Below, piece by piece: positions 36,780-48,037 of a DNA stretch of 64,000 nt. The notes under the pieces were generated by a model that ran no database searches, was not told the DNA's origin, and saw nothing but the letters and a program-made list of their open reading frames with translations. Each line of letters starts with the position of its first letter. The first letter of the stretch is position 1. The position numbers and the translations under genes were made by a program. Location of the stretch: the NCBI GenBank assembly GCA_964019155.1, contig OZ025243.1:14792261-14856260 (forward strand), written 5' to 3'. Origin of the DNA: Osedax fenrisi (taxonomy: Eukaryota; Annelida; Polychaeta; Sabellida; Siboglinidae).

Positions 36780-38370
36780 AAATCTAAAAACAAACTAGCG
36801 AATGTATTACTGATTTTGTAAGATAAAAAGAGAGTTTAGTGCGATATTTTGAGATATTAAAATGGTAGCAATTAGAGGTACGAATGATATTGGATATACG
36901 GGTGAAGAAAGACGGATTATAAGTAAACGTAATGCTAAGAGTGGTAATAGATGAAGAAAGTGGTATAGAGGTTGGATGGTTACTAGGTAGGTCCATCACT
37001 ACTAACTTGGTAGTGATGGATGTGTAGTAGATGTACGTATGTAAATCAGCTAACGATAATAGTATCTATTTTTGAAATGAATAGCGATAGCAAGTTTATA
37101 GATAACCATGTAATTATATCATCATCCATTATTTATGGTAAGCAGTATAGGAGAAGGGAGAGAGAATCAGATGAAAGAGATAGATATATGTTAATGTCAC
37201 TAGCATTTATATTGTCATGGATGGATGTATATTTGCGATAAACGAATTTAACGGAAGAATGTATATAAGGATATATATGAGACCAAATACAAAGCCTTGA
37301 GGGATATCATGTTTCTGTGATATATAATTAAATGTTTAGATATTAATATGTATACAAGATAAAGGACATTAACCATATATGAACTAGGATATGTATAATA
37401 CCGATATCATATAATCTCATAGCAAGACTTCATGAATACAGATAGTAAATGTACTTAATAAATCAAAAATAATTAAATAGCAATCATGATCAGTATCAAA
37501 TGTGTTATTAATATAATTTATTACCTGCTTTATCACAGTCTATGTTCCACGATGAAGTAAATAAGCACTCTGGTAAAGATCAATAATGTCATTGATAGTG
37601 AGATAGTTGATGAGTAGTTTGCAGATAGTACTTGTTCGATAACTTTTAATATGGTGTTAGATAAGTACATTAAGCCATGTACACACCGCTAGCATCAAGC
37701 GCAGTAACAAGTCGCCGCCTAAAATCTATGAAAAGTTCTATTTTCGAGCAACAAGTCAAGCGTCGCCGTCAAGTTCAACACGTTCTATTTTTAGTAATAT
37801 ACTGCCAGTAACAAGTCGCCGCACTCGCGGTACCCGTTGCTCGCTATCTGAACAACAATAATAAGTTATACCGAGCATCGAGTTCAGTAACAAGTGCAGT
37901 AGCATATCGCCGTGCTTGATGTGCAGCTGTGTATAAACATCTTTAGAGTATGTAGTGTAATATTTCAGGATTAATGAATGATTTTATAAGAATCTTTATT
38001 AAAAATGCTGATTTCATAAATATTAGGAGATATGCGGTAATAAAGGATCGGATAAATAGAGGTAAGTATCAGTAAGGGGATTGGGTCAAAGGGTGAGCGA
38101 GATTTTGAAGATGTTATTAGTATGAGTGTTGATAGTTGGTGATGGTAGTATGCCAATGATAAGGGGTTTAGTGTCAATGTGGGTTAAGAGAAATAGAAGA
38201 AAATAGGAGGGAAGAAACTCTATATTTCTAAAAATGTTAAGCTGAAAGTTATTAGAGCGCAGTGTCAGTTTTACCTGGAAGGTTGTTGTTGTCATCTTCC
38301 TGCCAATAATTCTGAATGCTAACTAATTAACGTTCTTACTACTAATTATATTCATAGTTAATGTAATCAT
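36780..38370 (-). pseudogene. Second CR1-like LINE relic, copy B
   Basis: Counterpart of 21040-22640. Clear pieces on the minus strand: SITTLSITFTYNPSFFTRIS and IIRTSN...KYRTKLSFYLTKSVIHSLV (36784-36999), the C-terminal part of a CR1-type RT, and SSKSRSPFDPIPLLIL (about 38100), the pre-RT LDPIP block. It is split by the 270-bp TTA-flanked MITE and by stops. Confidence 0.7.
37673..37942. mobile_element. TTA-flanked MITE (Harbinger-like), copy B
   Basis: Same length (270 bp) and position as 21937-22206, with TTA at 37670-37672 and 37943-37945. The right TIR has diverged (ACATCTT in place of CCGCTTT). Confidence 0.6.
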
Positions 38371-38698
38371 GTACACACTATATCATTAATTCGTTAACAT
38401 GAATACATAAGAAGATAGAATAGAACGAAAGTTGTTGAGATAATTATTTTGATTGTTACCAAATAAATTGTAGATTCATAAGTTGACGTCTAAGATAATA
38501 TTTGTCAGAATTAAACATTGTAGAGTAATGGTGTAAAGTGTAGGGTTTATATATGAGAGGTTCATATATATATATTAAGTGAAAGTTAAAGTGTGGTGAT
38601 TAATGAATCAAACGATGTAATCATGTGAGGCCATGATGTGACGCTCTGAAATAAGATACTATTTATATAACTAAATACTAATAGACATAATATACACA

Positions 38699-38703
<5 letters not shown>

Positions 38704-38738
<35 letters not shown>
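38704..38738. repeat. (AT)n microsatellite, copy B
   Basis: TA dinucleotide run after about 130 bp of sequence that is missing in copy A. Confidence 0.9.
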
Positions 38739-38739
<1 letters not shown>

Positions 38740-39300
38740 GAATTAAAAGTAATATTTAAATATATTTAATAATGTACATATAAAACAATAAACTAACGAC
38801 AAAGCTGTTGTCATCTTTAATTTCGTCCTTACTGGCACGTCCAACATTAACATATAATATTAATACAACTAGTATAATGAAACCTAAAGTTACTTTATTT
38901 ACCATAATTAATTATAAACAGGGTGTTATATACGATGTTTATATACGTATGAATTATATTATCGCAGTTTATTTATTAAAAATAATTAATTTTAAATAAA
39001 ATTATTTTTAATATTAATTAGTAAATAATTTATTTTACATTCAATTTTATTCAATGTATTATTTAAAAATAAGTATCATACATATTGTATGGGAGTGGGC
39101 ATATGAGCCGGTCTTTCTTTAACTGTATATATCTCATAAGCTAATTAAAATATTCAAACTAACCAACAAAATATACTATATATATAATTATTTTGTAATT
39201 AATAACATTAGAAAATAATTAAAAAATATACTGTAAATTAAATTGTCACATAACAAATTATAATTATTATTTTTTATACTTCCTATATTGAGGTATCATG

Positions 39301-40566
39301 CACTGTTAAAAATAATAGCGTTCAAAACCCTTTACTTTATAAAATATCAATAAGTAAAGGGTTTCGTTTCAGTTTATTTACCAAACCCTTTACTTGTATT
39401 TCGTATATAACTAAAGGGTTTGACGAAACCCTTTAGTACTTTAAATATGCACACGTAAAGGGTTTCTATTTATCCATACAAAATAAATGCATTCAAAACC
39501 CTTTACTTTATAAAATATCAATACGTTAAAGGGTTTCGTTTACCAAACCCTTTAGTCGTATTTAATATGAAACTAAAGGGTTTGTCGAAACCCTTTAATA
39601 CCTTAAATTGCATATATAAAGGGTTTCTATTTATGAGTTAATATAATAGCTTTCAAAACCCTTTACTTTATAAAATATAAATAACTAAAGGGTTTCGCTA
39701 AACAAAACCCTTTAATCGTATTTCGTAGATACTAAAGGGTTTCACGAAATTCATAGTGGTGATTCGAATAATTATTATATACACAATTATTATGCCAACA
39801 TTATTAATTATTCTAAGTAAAACTATATTATTTTATAAAATGTTCTCTATTTTAAAATATTTATTTAATTATACCCTAATAAAAATTAGTAATCAATTAT
39901 TATTTTAATTTTATATTTAAGGTAATATTCGTCATTATATAAATAAAATGTTATTTTAAAATTGAAATTTTAATAAATAATCAATATTTCTATTCAAATT
40001 TTATAATTACCTAACTCGAATTAGGTAAACCAGACCTTTGTATTACATTGGAAATTAAGTATATTAATTAAGATGATACGATTGGAAATCATGTTTAATT
40101 AAATACTCAATATTGGATATTTAACAATTATACGTTTATTAAATATTATGTATAACATAACATTTAAAACATTATAATATTTAATTAATTATAATAATAC
40201 AAATTAAAATACAACTGATAATCAATTCAATAATATTTTATGAAATTCTATCATTTATTAGATATTTTCACGAAACCCTTTAGTATAAAAATAGCTTAAC
40301 TAAAGGGTTTCAAACCCTTTAGTGGATATTCGCACGAAACCCTTTAGTATAAAATATGCGTAACTAAAGGGTTTGAAATTTATTCTACCAAACCCTTTAG
40401 TTCGAAAAACGGCATAACTAAAGGTTTCCAAACCCTTTAGTAAATAGTCGACCTAAACCCTTTAGTTTGAAAAAAAGCTTAACTAAAGGTTACCAAACCC
40501 TTTCATTAAACGGTCATCGATTAAAGGGTTTATTTCACGTAAACTAAAGGGTTTTTTTTAACAGTG
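39301..40566. mobile_element. CACTG-ended element with dense AAACCCTTTA/TAAAGGGTTT arrays
   Basis: The element starts CACTGTTAAAAA and ends TTTTTTAACAGTG, giving perfect 12-bp TIRs. TG is duplicated (39299-39300, 40567-40568), and copy A carries the uninterrupted ATCATGGTGGATT. I count about 29 copies of AAACCCTTTA or its inverse: 16 on the left (39327-39745), strictly alternating in orientation, and 13 on the right (40275-40555). They flank a plain AT-rich centre (39760-40265) with no coding frame. CACTA/G ends plus dense subterminal motifs resemble non-autonomous CACTA (CMC) elements, although the duplication here is 2 bp rather than the usual 3. Superfamily assignment is inference. Confidence 0.85.
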
Positions 40567-41356
40567 TGGTGGATTATTTAATTAACATACGTAATGATAA
40601 TATTTATATTTTATATAAAGTAAATAATATATTATTCACATTAATTTGCTTCTATTTAATGACAAATAATATATATATTTAAAATAAACTATTTGATGAT
40701 ATTTTTCAATGATAAGAAGAGTGAAAATAAAATAGCAACGCCGTTGGTCTATAAATACGCCCACCCCATATATATCTGATGTACGTATGAAATATACACC
40801 ATTTAATTTATATTAATCAGAAAATAATATTAATGACGGCTTAAATGTACCCCTCTTTATTGTTCTTGATGAAGTATGTGTATAATCTATATACCATATT
40901 AGCTCGTCTAATTAGAGGAGTTAACCCTTACTTCCATTTGTAACCACTAGGTTTGTAACCCTATAGTATAGTATACAAGTTATTATCACAATTAAATTAC
41001 TTACCAATTTAGCTATACTTATTATCTTCTTATTCTTACTGATTAAATCACTTATGTATGTTATTCTGCTGATTTAAAGCGAACTTATCTTCCCAATATT
41101 TAAATAAAACTAAATAAGGCACATAAACCTTACAAAACCATCGCCCCATCTAAAATGTATCAGTTTTCCTGTAAATACTTAAACGTATTATATCTCTACA
41201 ACGCATATATTATATTGTTGATAATAATATCGAATTACTTATAAAATGCTTTCTTCCCTAATAAATCTATAGAAACTGACCTTACAATTGTAACATCTGA
41301 TCTTCTTCTATTCTTAAATAATAAATGATTCACTATTGTAGTTATATGGAAAGTTC
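40567..41356. other. Conserved AT-rich tail of copy B, first part
   Basis: Continues the unit after the CACTG element and corresponds to 23457-24252. No gene recognised. Confidence 0.5.
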
Positions 41357-41865
41357 TATATTTATTTATTTATTTATTTGTTTAAAGACTTCATAAATGA
41401 AAATCATTTTTCGACGTCATAACAATTAGTTAAGAGTTTACATAAATAAAATAAATAGAAAATATAGAAAATAATAATATAATAATAATAATAATATAAT
41501 AATATAACATATAAACGAAGATAAAAATAATCGCAAAATACATATTCATTTCACTAAATAATGTCTAAATAGTCTACTTTTGAATTGAGATCGAGAAGTT
41601 GTCGTACGAATAATATTCGGAAGTAAATTCCATAGAGTTGGTACCGCAACAGAAAAAGCAGAGTTACCAAAATATGAATTTGTATGAGGCATAACAAGTT
41701 TCATTGCATGGCAATCCCGTATTGGTCTGTTACTGGTAGCAATTGATAATAATTCAGCCAGATACTTAGGTGCACCCGCTGGTAGATTGCTTTATGAGTT
41801 AAACATAACAATTTGAGTTTACAAAGATCACGATATCTGAGCCAACCAAGGGTTAACATAATATG

Positions 41866-44290
41866 TTATATAGATATATAGTTATTACCCGTATTAGTAT
41901 TTCTATTATTCTTAATTTTATATAAAACTCGAACAGCTCTCCTTTGAATTTTTTCGAATGTTATCATAATATTATCAGGGACAAAAACAAAAAGTGAATT
42001 GCAGTAGTCGAATCTACTAAAATTTAGTGATTTCAAAGGAGAGTTTAGCACGAGCCTTATGTATATTTTATAAATAAAAACTAGCAGTACGAATAACATT
42101 AAGAATGTGACATATTTCATAATAGAGTCAATTGTTATACCGAGTGTAGTGATTTTGTTAGATAAAGGCAGCGTGGCAAGAAAACTATCAGTTATTTTAA
42201 CAATTGAAGGTATTTTAGAGAATAAAATAAAATCAGCTTTTGAAATATTTAATGATAATGAATTACTAGTCAACCAATTTTGTATATCAGTAATACAGTT
42301 TTTAATATTGGATTGGATTATAGCGTGATCAGTAGATTGAGGAAAGGAAGTATAAAGCTGTAAATCATCAGCATATAGATAATAATGAATGTAAGGATAT
42401 TTTAAAAAAATAGAATAAACAGGTAATATAAAAATCAAGACAACTATTGGGCCCAGAACAGATCTTTGAGGAACACCATGAGTGTGCATAAATGATTTTG
42501 AAAAATTATTATTAATCTTAATTGATGAAAAACGAGATGTTACAAAAGACATTAACCAATTGTCCATGAATACCTATCTCTTTAAGCTGACATGATAAAA
42601 TTGTATAATCCAGAGTGTCATTATATGTGTATTATATCATTAAAAATAAAATTATTCGCTGTTTCCGTTCCACGATTAGGAAGATAAGCACTTTATAAAG
42701 GATCTGCTATCGAATTAGAAGTTATATAATGAACTAATTGTTTACTTACAATGCGCTCAAGAGTTTTAGAAAGGGATGATAATTGAGAAACTGGACGATA
42801 ATTAGATAGAATGGAGGAATCAAGAGTAGACTTCTTAATAATTGGAGTAATATATTCTTGTTTCATACTTGGAGGAACAACTGAGGAGATAAGCGATGAG
42901 CGAAATATATTAGTAATAGGAATTATCAAGTATGAAATAGAAGAACGTAGTAATGTAAGAGGAATAGGATCTAGAGGGGATGGCGATTTAATGGACATAA
43001 TTAATGTTTGGATTTCAAGAGGATTAGGAAGCGAAAAGCAGGACCAGTGAAATGATGAAAAATGTTTACATAAAGGTGGTTGGCAATTAGTACTCATAGG
43101 AGGTAGATTATTTATGATACTTTTTGTTTTTTTGTATGAAAAACTGGAAAATGATGAGCATAGTACATTTTCAGGTAAATCTGGAAGTTTTTTAATTTTA
43201 TTCTTGCCAATTAGAGAAAAAGCTAGTTTAAAAGACTGTTTATAGTTGATTCCAAAATCACGAAATGTATTAATAAAAAATAAAGATTTTACATTAGATA
43301 ATTTCCTACGATAAATGTTACGATACATTTTAAAGGACTGTAAATCATTCAGTGATTTCGATCGAGAAAACTTCAATTGATATGATCGTAATTTTCTTTT
43401 AAGAGTTGATAATTCAGAGCCAAACCATGACTGATGAAATATCTTTTTCTTGTTTTAGAAATTGTAAGAGGGGCATGGAAGTCAAGGGATAACTTGAGTG
43501 AAGTATTGAGATCATCGAATGAAGGTTCGATATATAGTGAGTGTGATGTGAGATAATTTAGCTGAATAAAAGTAGATTTCATGAATTCTTTAATATTAAT
43601 GCTAGATATATTTCTATAATTTCTGATAAAAGATTGATCCAAGGGAACCGGAAAAGATAAAGTGAAATTAATGGCAAAATGGTCAGATATAAGTAGACTT
43701 TGATTATTACTAGAGATTAAAGAAGAATCAGAATGGGAGATAATTACATCGATAGTATTACCACTAGTGTGAGTGGGAAAATTAATATGCTGATGCATAG
43801 AATTACTAAATAATAGGTCATTAAACAAATTAGATTGATAAGATGTTTTATGTGATTGAATATTAATATCATCAAGAATGATACAATTGCTGATTGAGAT
43901 TGAATCAAAAATAATTGAAATTTCAGATAAAAAAGTAACAAAAGATGAAGATAGAGGACGATATATGAGAATAATGTCAATAAAACTAGATGTGTTTAGA
44001 AGACGATATGAGATAGATTCACAAGATGTAAAGTTAGGTAAGATATTATTTTTAATATTAAAACGAGAATTGTTAATTATTGCAATACCACCACCCCGCG
44101 AAGTGCCTATATTGTGGCAGATCATATTATAGGAACAACAAAAGCAGGAATAGTTGATTAATTATCTGTAAGCCATGTTTCAGTTATAGCGACAATATCA
44201 CATTTAGAGTCAATAATACATTGGTTAATAAAATCACTTTTATTTCTGATGGATCTAGCATTGAATAAAGTACAATAAATATTTCTGTTA
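41866..44290 (-). pseudogene. CR1/L2-like ORF2: AP endonuclease + reverse transcriptase
   Basis: In minus-strand order: IYCTLFNARSIRNKSDFINQ and CDIVAITETWLTDN (endonuclease start, 44280-44164); after a stop and shift, GTSRGGGIAIINNSRF (about 44090), CIILDDINIQ where GDFN is usual, GNTIDVIISHSDSSL and ISDHFAINF (endonuclease end, about 43690). Then SPLDPIPLTLLRSS, LSNYRPVSQLSSLSKTLERI (about 42960-42760), a gap, HTHGVPQRSVLGPIVVLIFI (about 42485), YYLYADDLQLY (about 42370) with intact YADD, NFSRFDYCNSLF and QRRAVRVLYK near the C terminus. At least three frame changes and two stops. GVPQR replaces GVPQG, and DD replaces the GD of the endonuclease motif. Confidence 0.85.
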
Positions 44291-44769
44291 TTATTATTAT
44301 CATTAACCTTAAGATTCGATAGTCATAAATGGTCACTATTATCACTATTGTCACTAATATTACTCTGTAACCGCTTACAATATTCATCAAAAGATTTACT
44401 CCAGATGGAAAGCAATTTATCGTCTTGTATAAATGGCTTGCATTTCCAGTCAATGCGACTAGTAGATGATTCACTAGATTGAATAATAGGACGAAGTTGA
44501 TAAGTGCTAGATGATTTATTAAAAACACATCTAAGATCTGTTAGAGAAGATGTTGATGCATGGAAGTAGATACGCTTTAGTTTTAGAAGAGAAGCATCAA
44601 TATATGGGCGAATGTAGAGTTATTCATAGTTAGACGAGAGAAGCTTACTATTTGAATTAATCAGTGAGTCTGATATACAAGGCGAGGAAAGGGTGATATT
44701 TGCAAAATGCGAACGAAAAGAGAAATTAGTAATATAATTAGGATCAATATTTAGATATTTAGTTATGGG

Positions 44770-47640
44770 GTGTTGGGGTGTTGTGTATGGGCTCATGGTT
44801 ACGGGCTGATAGCTGTGCTTGAATATAAATTATCGAGTATCCGGCAAGTAACTACCTATAGACAACACTCAACTCTAACAGCAGGCTCCAAGTGCCACAC
44901 CCTGGAAACTACTCAGCTAGTAGGCAAATGCTATGGGGGAGTTCGGAGAGAGATGGGCTCCGCTGAACTACTTGCCCAAGATACGCAAATGAATTCACAA
45001 CAATATAACAACTCCATACCGGCTCGGACGTCGACCGGGTTAACAAGGTCCGCGTCATTTATCGCTTATCAGGATAAAGATGTAAAATTAGCTACTGATG
45101 AAAAAACAATAAAGAAAATTAAGACACGACACAACACGTATATTGGTACTTGGAATGTACGTACTTTACGAGTAGATGGGAAGCTTGAGGAATTAACTCA
45201 TGAATTAGATCGATATAGATGGAACATATTAGGTCTCAGTGAAATCCGTAAAAAAGGTATAAATGAAATACAAACGCTGGAGGGGCACAAACTCTATTAT
45301 GTCGGAAACGAATCAAAACATATAAATGGTGTAGGCTTCATTGTCAATAAACAGATAACAAATACGGTTATGTGTTTTAATGCGATCAGTGACAGAATAG
45401 CTATCATTAGACTACAAGCAACACCATTCAATATTTCAATAATCCAGGTGTATGCGCCAACAACTGACCATTCTGACGAAGAAATAGAGGTATTTTATAA
45501 TAATTTACAAAATGTCATTAAAACAGTATCGAAGAAAGATATACTAGTAATTCAAGGAGATTGGAATGCTAAGATTGGTAAAGATACAATTCAGATATGG
45601 GGACAAATTTTTGGAAAATCATGCAATAATACAACTAACGAAAGAGGTCATCGTCTTCTGGAATTTGCTAAAACAAATGATTTAATAGCAGCTAACACAT
45701 TTGGTTCACACAAAAACTCTAGAATTCAAACATGGCATAGTCCTGGAGGTTTATATCACAACCAAATTGATTACATATTTGTGAGTAAACGTTTCTCCAC
45801 GAGTGTAAATGTAAACAAAACAAGATCATTCCCAGGAGCAGATATCGGTAGCAATCATGACATGGTATTAATGACGTTCACTCTTCGACTAAAAAGTCCA
45901 AAGAAAAATAAATTTGCTAGAAATAAATTCAATCTTGACAAACTAAAAGATGCAGGAATAAAAGAAATATTTAAGCAGCAGATTGAAAATAAAGTAACTG
46001 AACAAAAATTAAATGTTAACGATAATATTGAAGAGAGTATACAGAAACTAAACAAACTTATTATTGATACAGCAGATGAAGTTCTAGGAAAGTACAGAGA
46101 GAAAAAGAAAAGTTGGATAACAAATGAATTGCTAGACATGTGTGATCTGAGAAGACAATTAAAAAAGACGAAACATGAACCAGGAAGTAAATACAAGACT
46201 ATCAATACTCAAATAAAAAGAGACATGAAAAAGGCAAAAGAAAACTGGATAAAACAAAAATGCGCAGACTTAGGAAACTGTCTAAACAGGAACAATTCAA
46301 AGAAAGCATACCAAATCGTTAAAGACCTAACAAAAAGGAAGAATAAAATCGCTGTAAACATACAAGACAAAGACGGAAAATGTATCACTGATAAGGAAGA
46401 TGTTTTGAAAAGATGGACAGAGTATTGTTCAGAATTATATAAACATCAAGCCAATGGAGACAAGTCACTACTTAATGTAAAAGAGCCAACAAATCAAGAA
46501 AACTTTTCAATTCTGGAATCTGAAGTTGAAGCGGCTATACAATCCTTAAAAATTGGAAAATCACCGGGTGTTGATAACATCCCAGCTGAACTATTGAAAG
46601 CTGGAGGACATATACTAACAAAAATATTTACAAATATATGTAATTACATATGGGAAACAGGAATATGGCCTTCTTGCTGGACAAAATCTTTGATAATAAG
46701 TCTGCATAAGAAAGGAAGTTTCCAGAAATGCGAAAACTATAGAACAATTAGTCTTATTTCACACTCAAGTAAAATTATGTTGAAAATAATCCTACGCAGA
46801 CTACAGCACTTCATAGAAGAATTTTTATCAGAAGAGCAGGCTGGTTTTCGCAAAGGAAGAAGCACAAGTGAACAGATTTTTAATCTCAGAGTAATTTCAG
46901 AGAAGTACTCGCAACATAATAAGCCACTATACCACGTTTTTATCGACTTTAAAAAAGCTTTCGATTGTGTTTGGCATAGTGCATTATGGTCTACAATGAA
47001 AAGATTCAATATCAACTTAAAATTAATTGAAACTATAGAAAACCTATATAGTAAGGCAGAAAGTGCTGTATATATTGATGGAAAAGTTGGAGAATGGTTC
47101 CGGACAACAACAGGAGTGAGACAAGGATGTTTACTTTCGCCGACGCTATTCAATATAATGCTTGAACAAATTATGAATGACGCTCTAGATAAACATGATG
47201 GAACAGTAAATATTGGTGGAAAGATTATAACTAACCTAAGATTCGCGGATGATATTGATGCCTTAGCCGGATCGGAAAAAGAATTACATAATTTGATAAC
47301 ATTAATCGATAATACTTCACGTTCTTATGGTATGGAAATAAATGGTACAAAAACGCAATTAATGACGAATTCTGAAGGTAGATTTACATATAATATTAGT
47401 ATAAATAACACACCATTAAAAGTAGTTGATTCATTTAAATATCTAGGAGCGATTATTGATGACAAAGGTTCTAAAACTGAAATTCTATCTAGAATTGGTC
47501 AAACAATCGCAGCATTATCAAATTTAAATGTAATATGGTATGACACTTCGCTACATCTTAAAGCCAAAATTCAATTAATGCAATCTCTTGTGAATTCAAT
47601 ATATATTCTTATAAGCATGCGAAACTTGGACACTAAGTAA
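44770..47640 (+). CDS. Endonuclease-reverse transcriptase of the RTE-like LINE (956 aa, then frameshift)
   Basis: This enzyme would nick target DNA and prime reverse transcription of its own RNA. Domains in order: AP-type endonuclease from about residue 124 (GTWNVRTL at 126, LSEIRKKG, VYAPT, QGDWNAKIG with GDWN at 263-266, NQIDYIFVS, GADIGSNHDMV with SNH at 361-363); linker; RT from about 560 (KSPGVDNIPAELLKAGG, ENYRTISLISHSSKIMLKI, EEQAGFRKGRS, VFIDFKKAFDCVWH, GVRQGCLLSPTLFNIM, FADD at 825-828, GMEINGTKTQLM, FKYLGAIIDDKGS). SNH replaces the usual SDH of AP endonucleases, which may disable nicking. The frame ends early at TAA after NLDTK. The first ~120 residues are unlike anything I recognise; the true start may be a later Met. 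Confidence 0.88.
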   Translation: MLGCCVWAHGYGLIAVLEYKLSSIRQVTTYRQHSTLTAGSKCHTLETTQLVGKCYGGVRREMGSAELLAQDTQMNSQQYNNSIPARTSTGLTRSASFIAYQDKDVKLATDEKTIKKIKTRHNTYIGTWNVRTLRVDGKLEELTHELDRYRWNILGLSEIRKKGINEIQTLEGHKLYYVGNESKHINGVGFIVNKQITNTVMCFNAISDRIAIIRLQATPFNISIIQVYAPTTDHSDEEIEVFYNNLQNVIKTVSKKDILVIQGDWNAKIGKDTIQIWGQIFGKSCNNTTNERGHRLLEFAKTNDLIAANTFGSHKNSRIQTWHSPGGLYHNQIDYIFVSKRFSTSVNVNKTRSFPGADIGSNHDMVLMTFTLRLKSPKKNKFARNKFNLDKLKDAGIKEIFKQQIENKVTEQKLNVNDNIEESIQKLNKLIIDTADEVLGKYREKKKSWITNELLDMCDLRRQLKKTKHEPGSKYKTINTQIKRDMKKAKENWIKQKCADLGNCLNRNNSKKAYQIVKDLTKRKNKIAVNIQDKDGKCITDKEDVLKRWTEYCSELYKHQANGDKSLLNVKEPTNQENFSILESEVEAAIQSLKIGKSPGVDNIPAELLKAGGHILTKIFTNICNYIWETGIWPSCWTKSLIISLHKKGSFQKCENYRTISLISHSSKIMLKIILRRLQHFIEEFLSEEQAGFRKGRSTSEQIFNLRVISEKYSQHNKPLYHVFIDFKKAFDCVWHSALWSTMKRFNINLKLIETIENLYSKAESAVYIDGKVGEWFRTTTGVRQGCLLSPTLFNIMLEQIMNDALDKHDGTVNIGGKIITNLRFADDIDALAGSEKELHNLITLIDNTSRSYGMEINGTKTQLMTNSEGRFTYNISINNTPLKVVDSFKYLGAIIDDKGSKTEILSRIGQTIAALSNLNVIWYDTSLHLKAKIQLMQSLVNSIYILISMRNLDTK

Positions 47641-48037
47641 AGATCTGCAAAAACGAATACGTGCTCTAGAGATGAGATGCCTTCGGAGATTACTAAATAT
47701 TAACTATAAAGATAGAGTCACGAACGTGGAAGTTAGAAGACGGGTAACATGTCAAATCGGCCCACACTCAGAACTATTAGCAAAGGTTATTGAAAAGAAA
47801 CTCAAATGGTTCGGTCACGTTATTAGGTCTGACACAATATCAAAAACAATTCTGCAAGGAACTGTTGACGGTATAAGAAGAAGAGGACGACCGAAGTTAC
47901 AATGGCAAGACAATGTTGTCGAGTGGACTGGCATGGATATTGTAAAAGCAATGAGAGCGACGATGAGCAGAGAAGGATGGAGAAAAGTTATATGGAATTC
48001 AACGGCGCCCCTACGGCATCCAATTGCTATGGGATAG
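47641..48037 (+). pseudogene. C-terminal end of the RTE-like ORF, out of frame
   Basis: The protein continues in the next frame from ACETWTLSKDLQKRIRALEM (from about 47615) through MRCLRRLLNINYKDR, KLKWFGHVIRSD and RRRGRPKLQWQDNVVEWTG to a stop at 48035-48037. This RRRGRPxxxW...NV region is the usual C terminus of this type of endonuclease-RT. One extra base in ATAAGC (47611-47615) explains the shift. Confidence 0.85.

Noticed and set aside
39301..40566. Telomere-like repeats
   Set aside because: AAACCCTTTA resembles CCCTAAA but has TTT where TAA is needed, is spaced by 15-45 bp and alternates in orientation. It is a subterminal motif array of a transposable element.
39301..40566. CRISPR array
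   Set aside because: The repeats are only about 10 bp, occur in both orientations, have unequal spacers and no cas genes, and the window is clearly eukaryotic.
42811..44132. Plus-strand frames at 42811-43050 and 43878-44132, and 42107-42328
   Set aside because: They are antisense shadows of the CR1/L2-like ORF2, whose RT and endonuclease motifs are all on the minus strand.
45855..47153. Minus-strand frames at 45855-46205 and 46737-47153
   Set aside because: They are antisense to the RTE-like endonuclease-RT, which has a continuous motif series on the plus strand.
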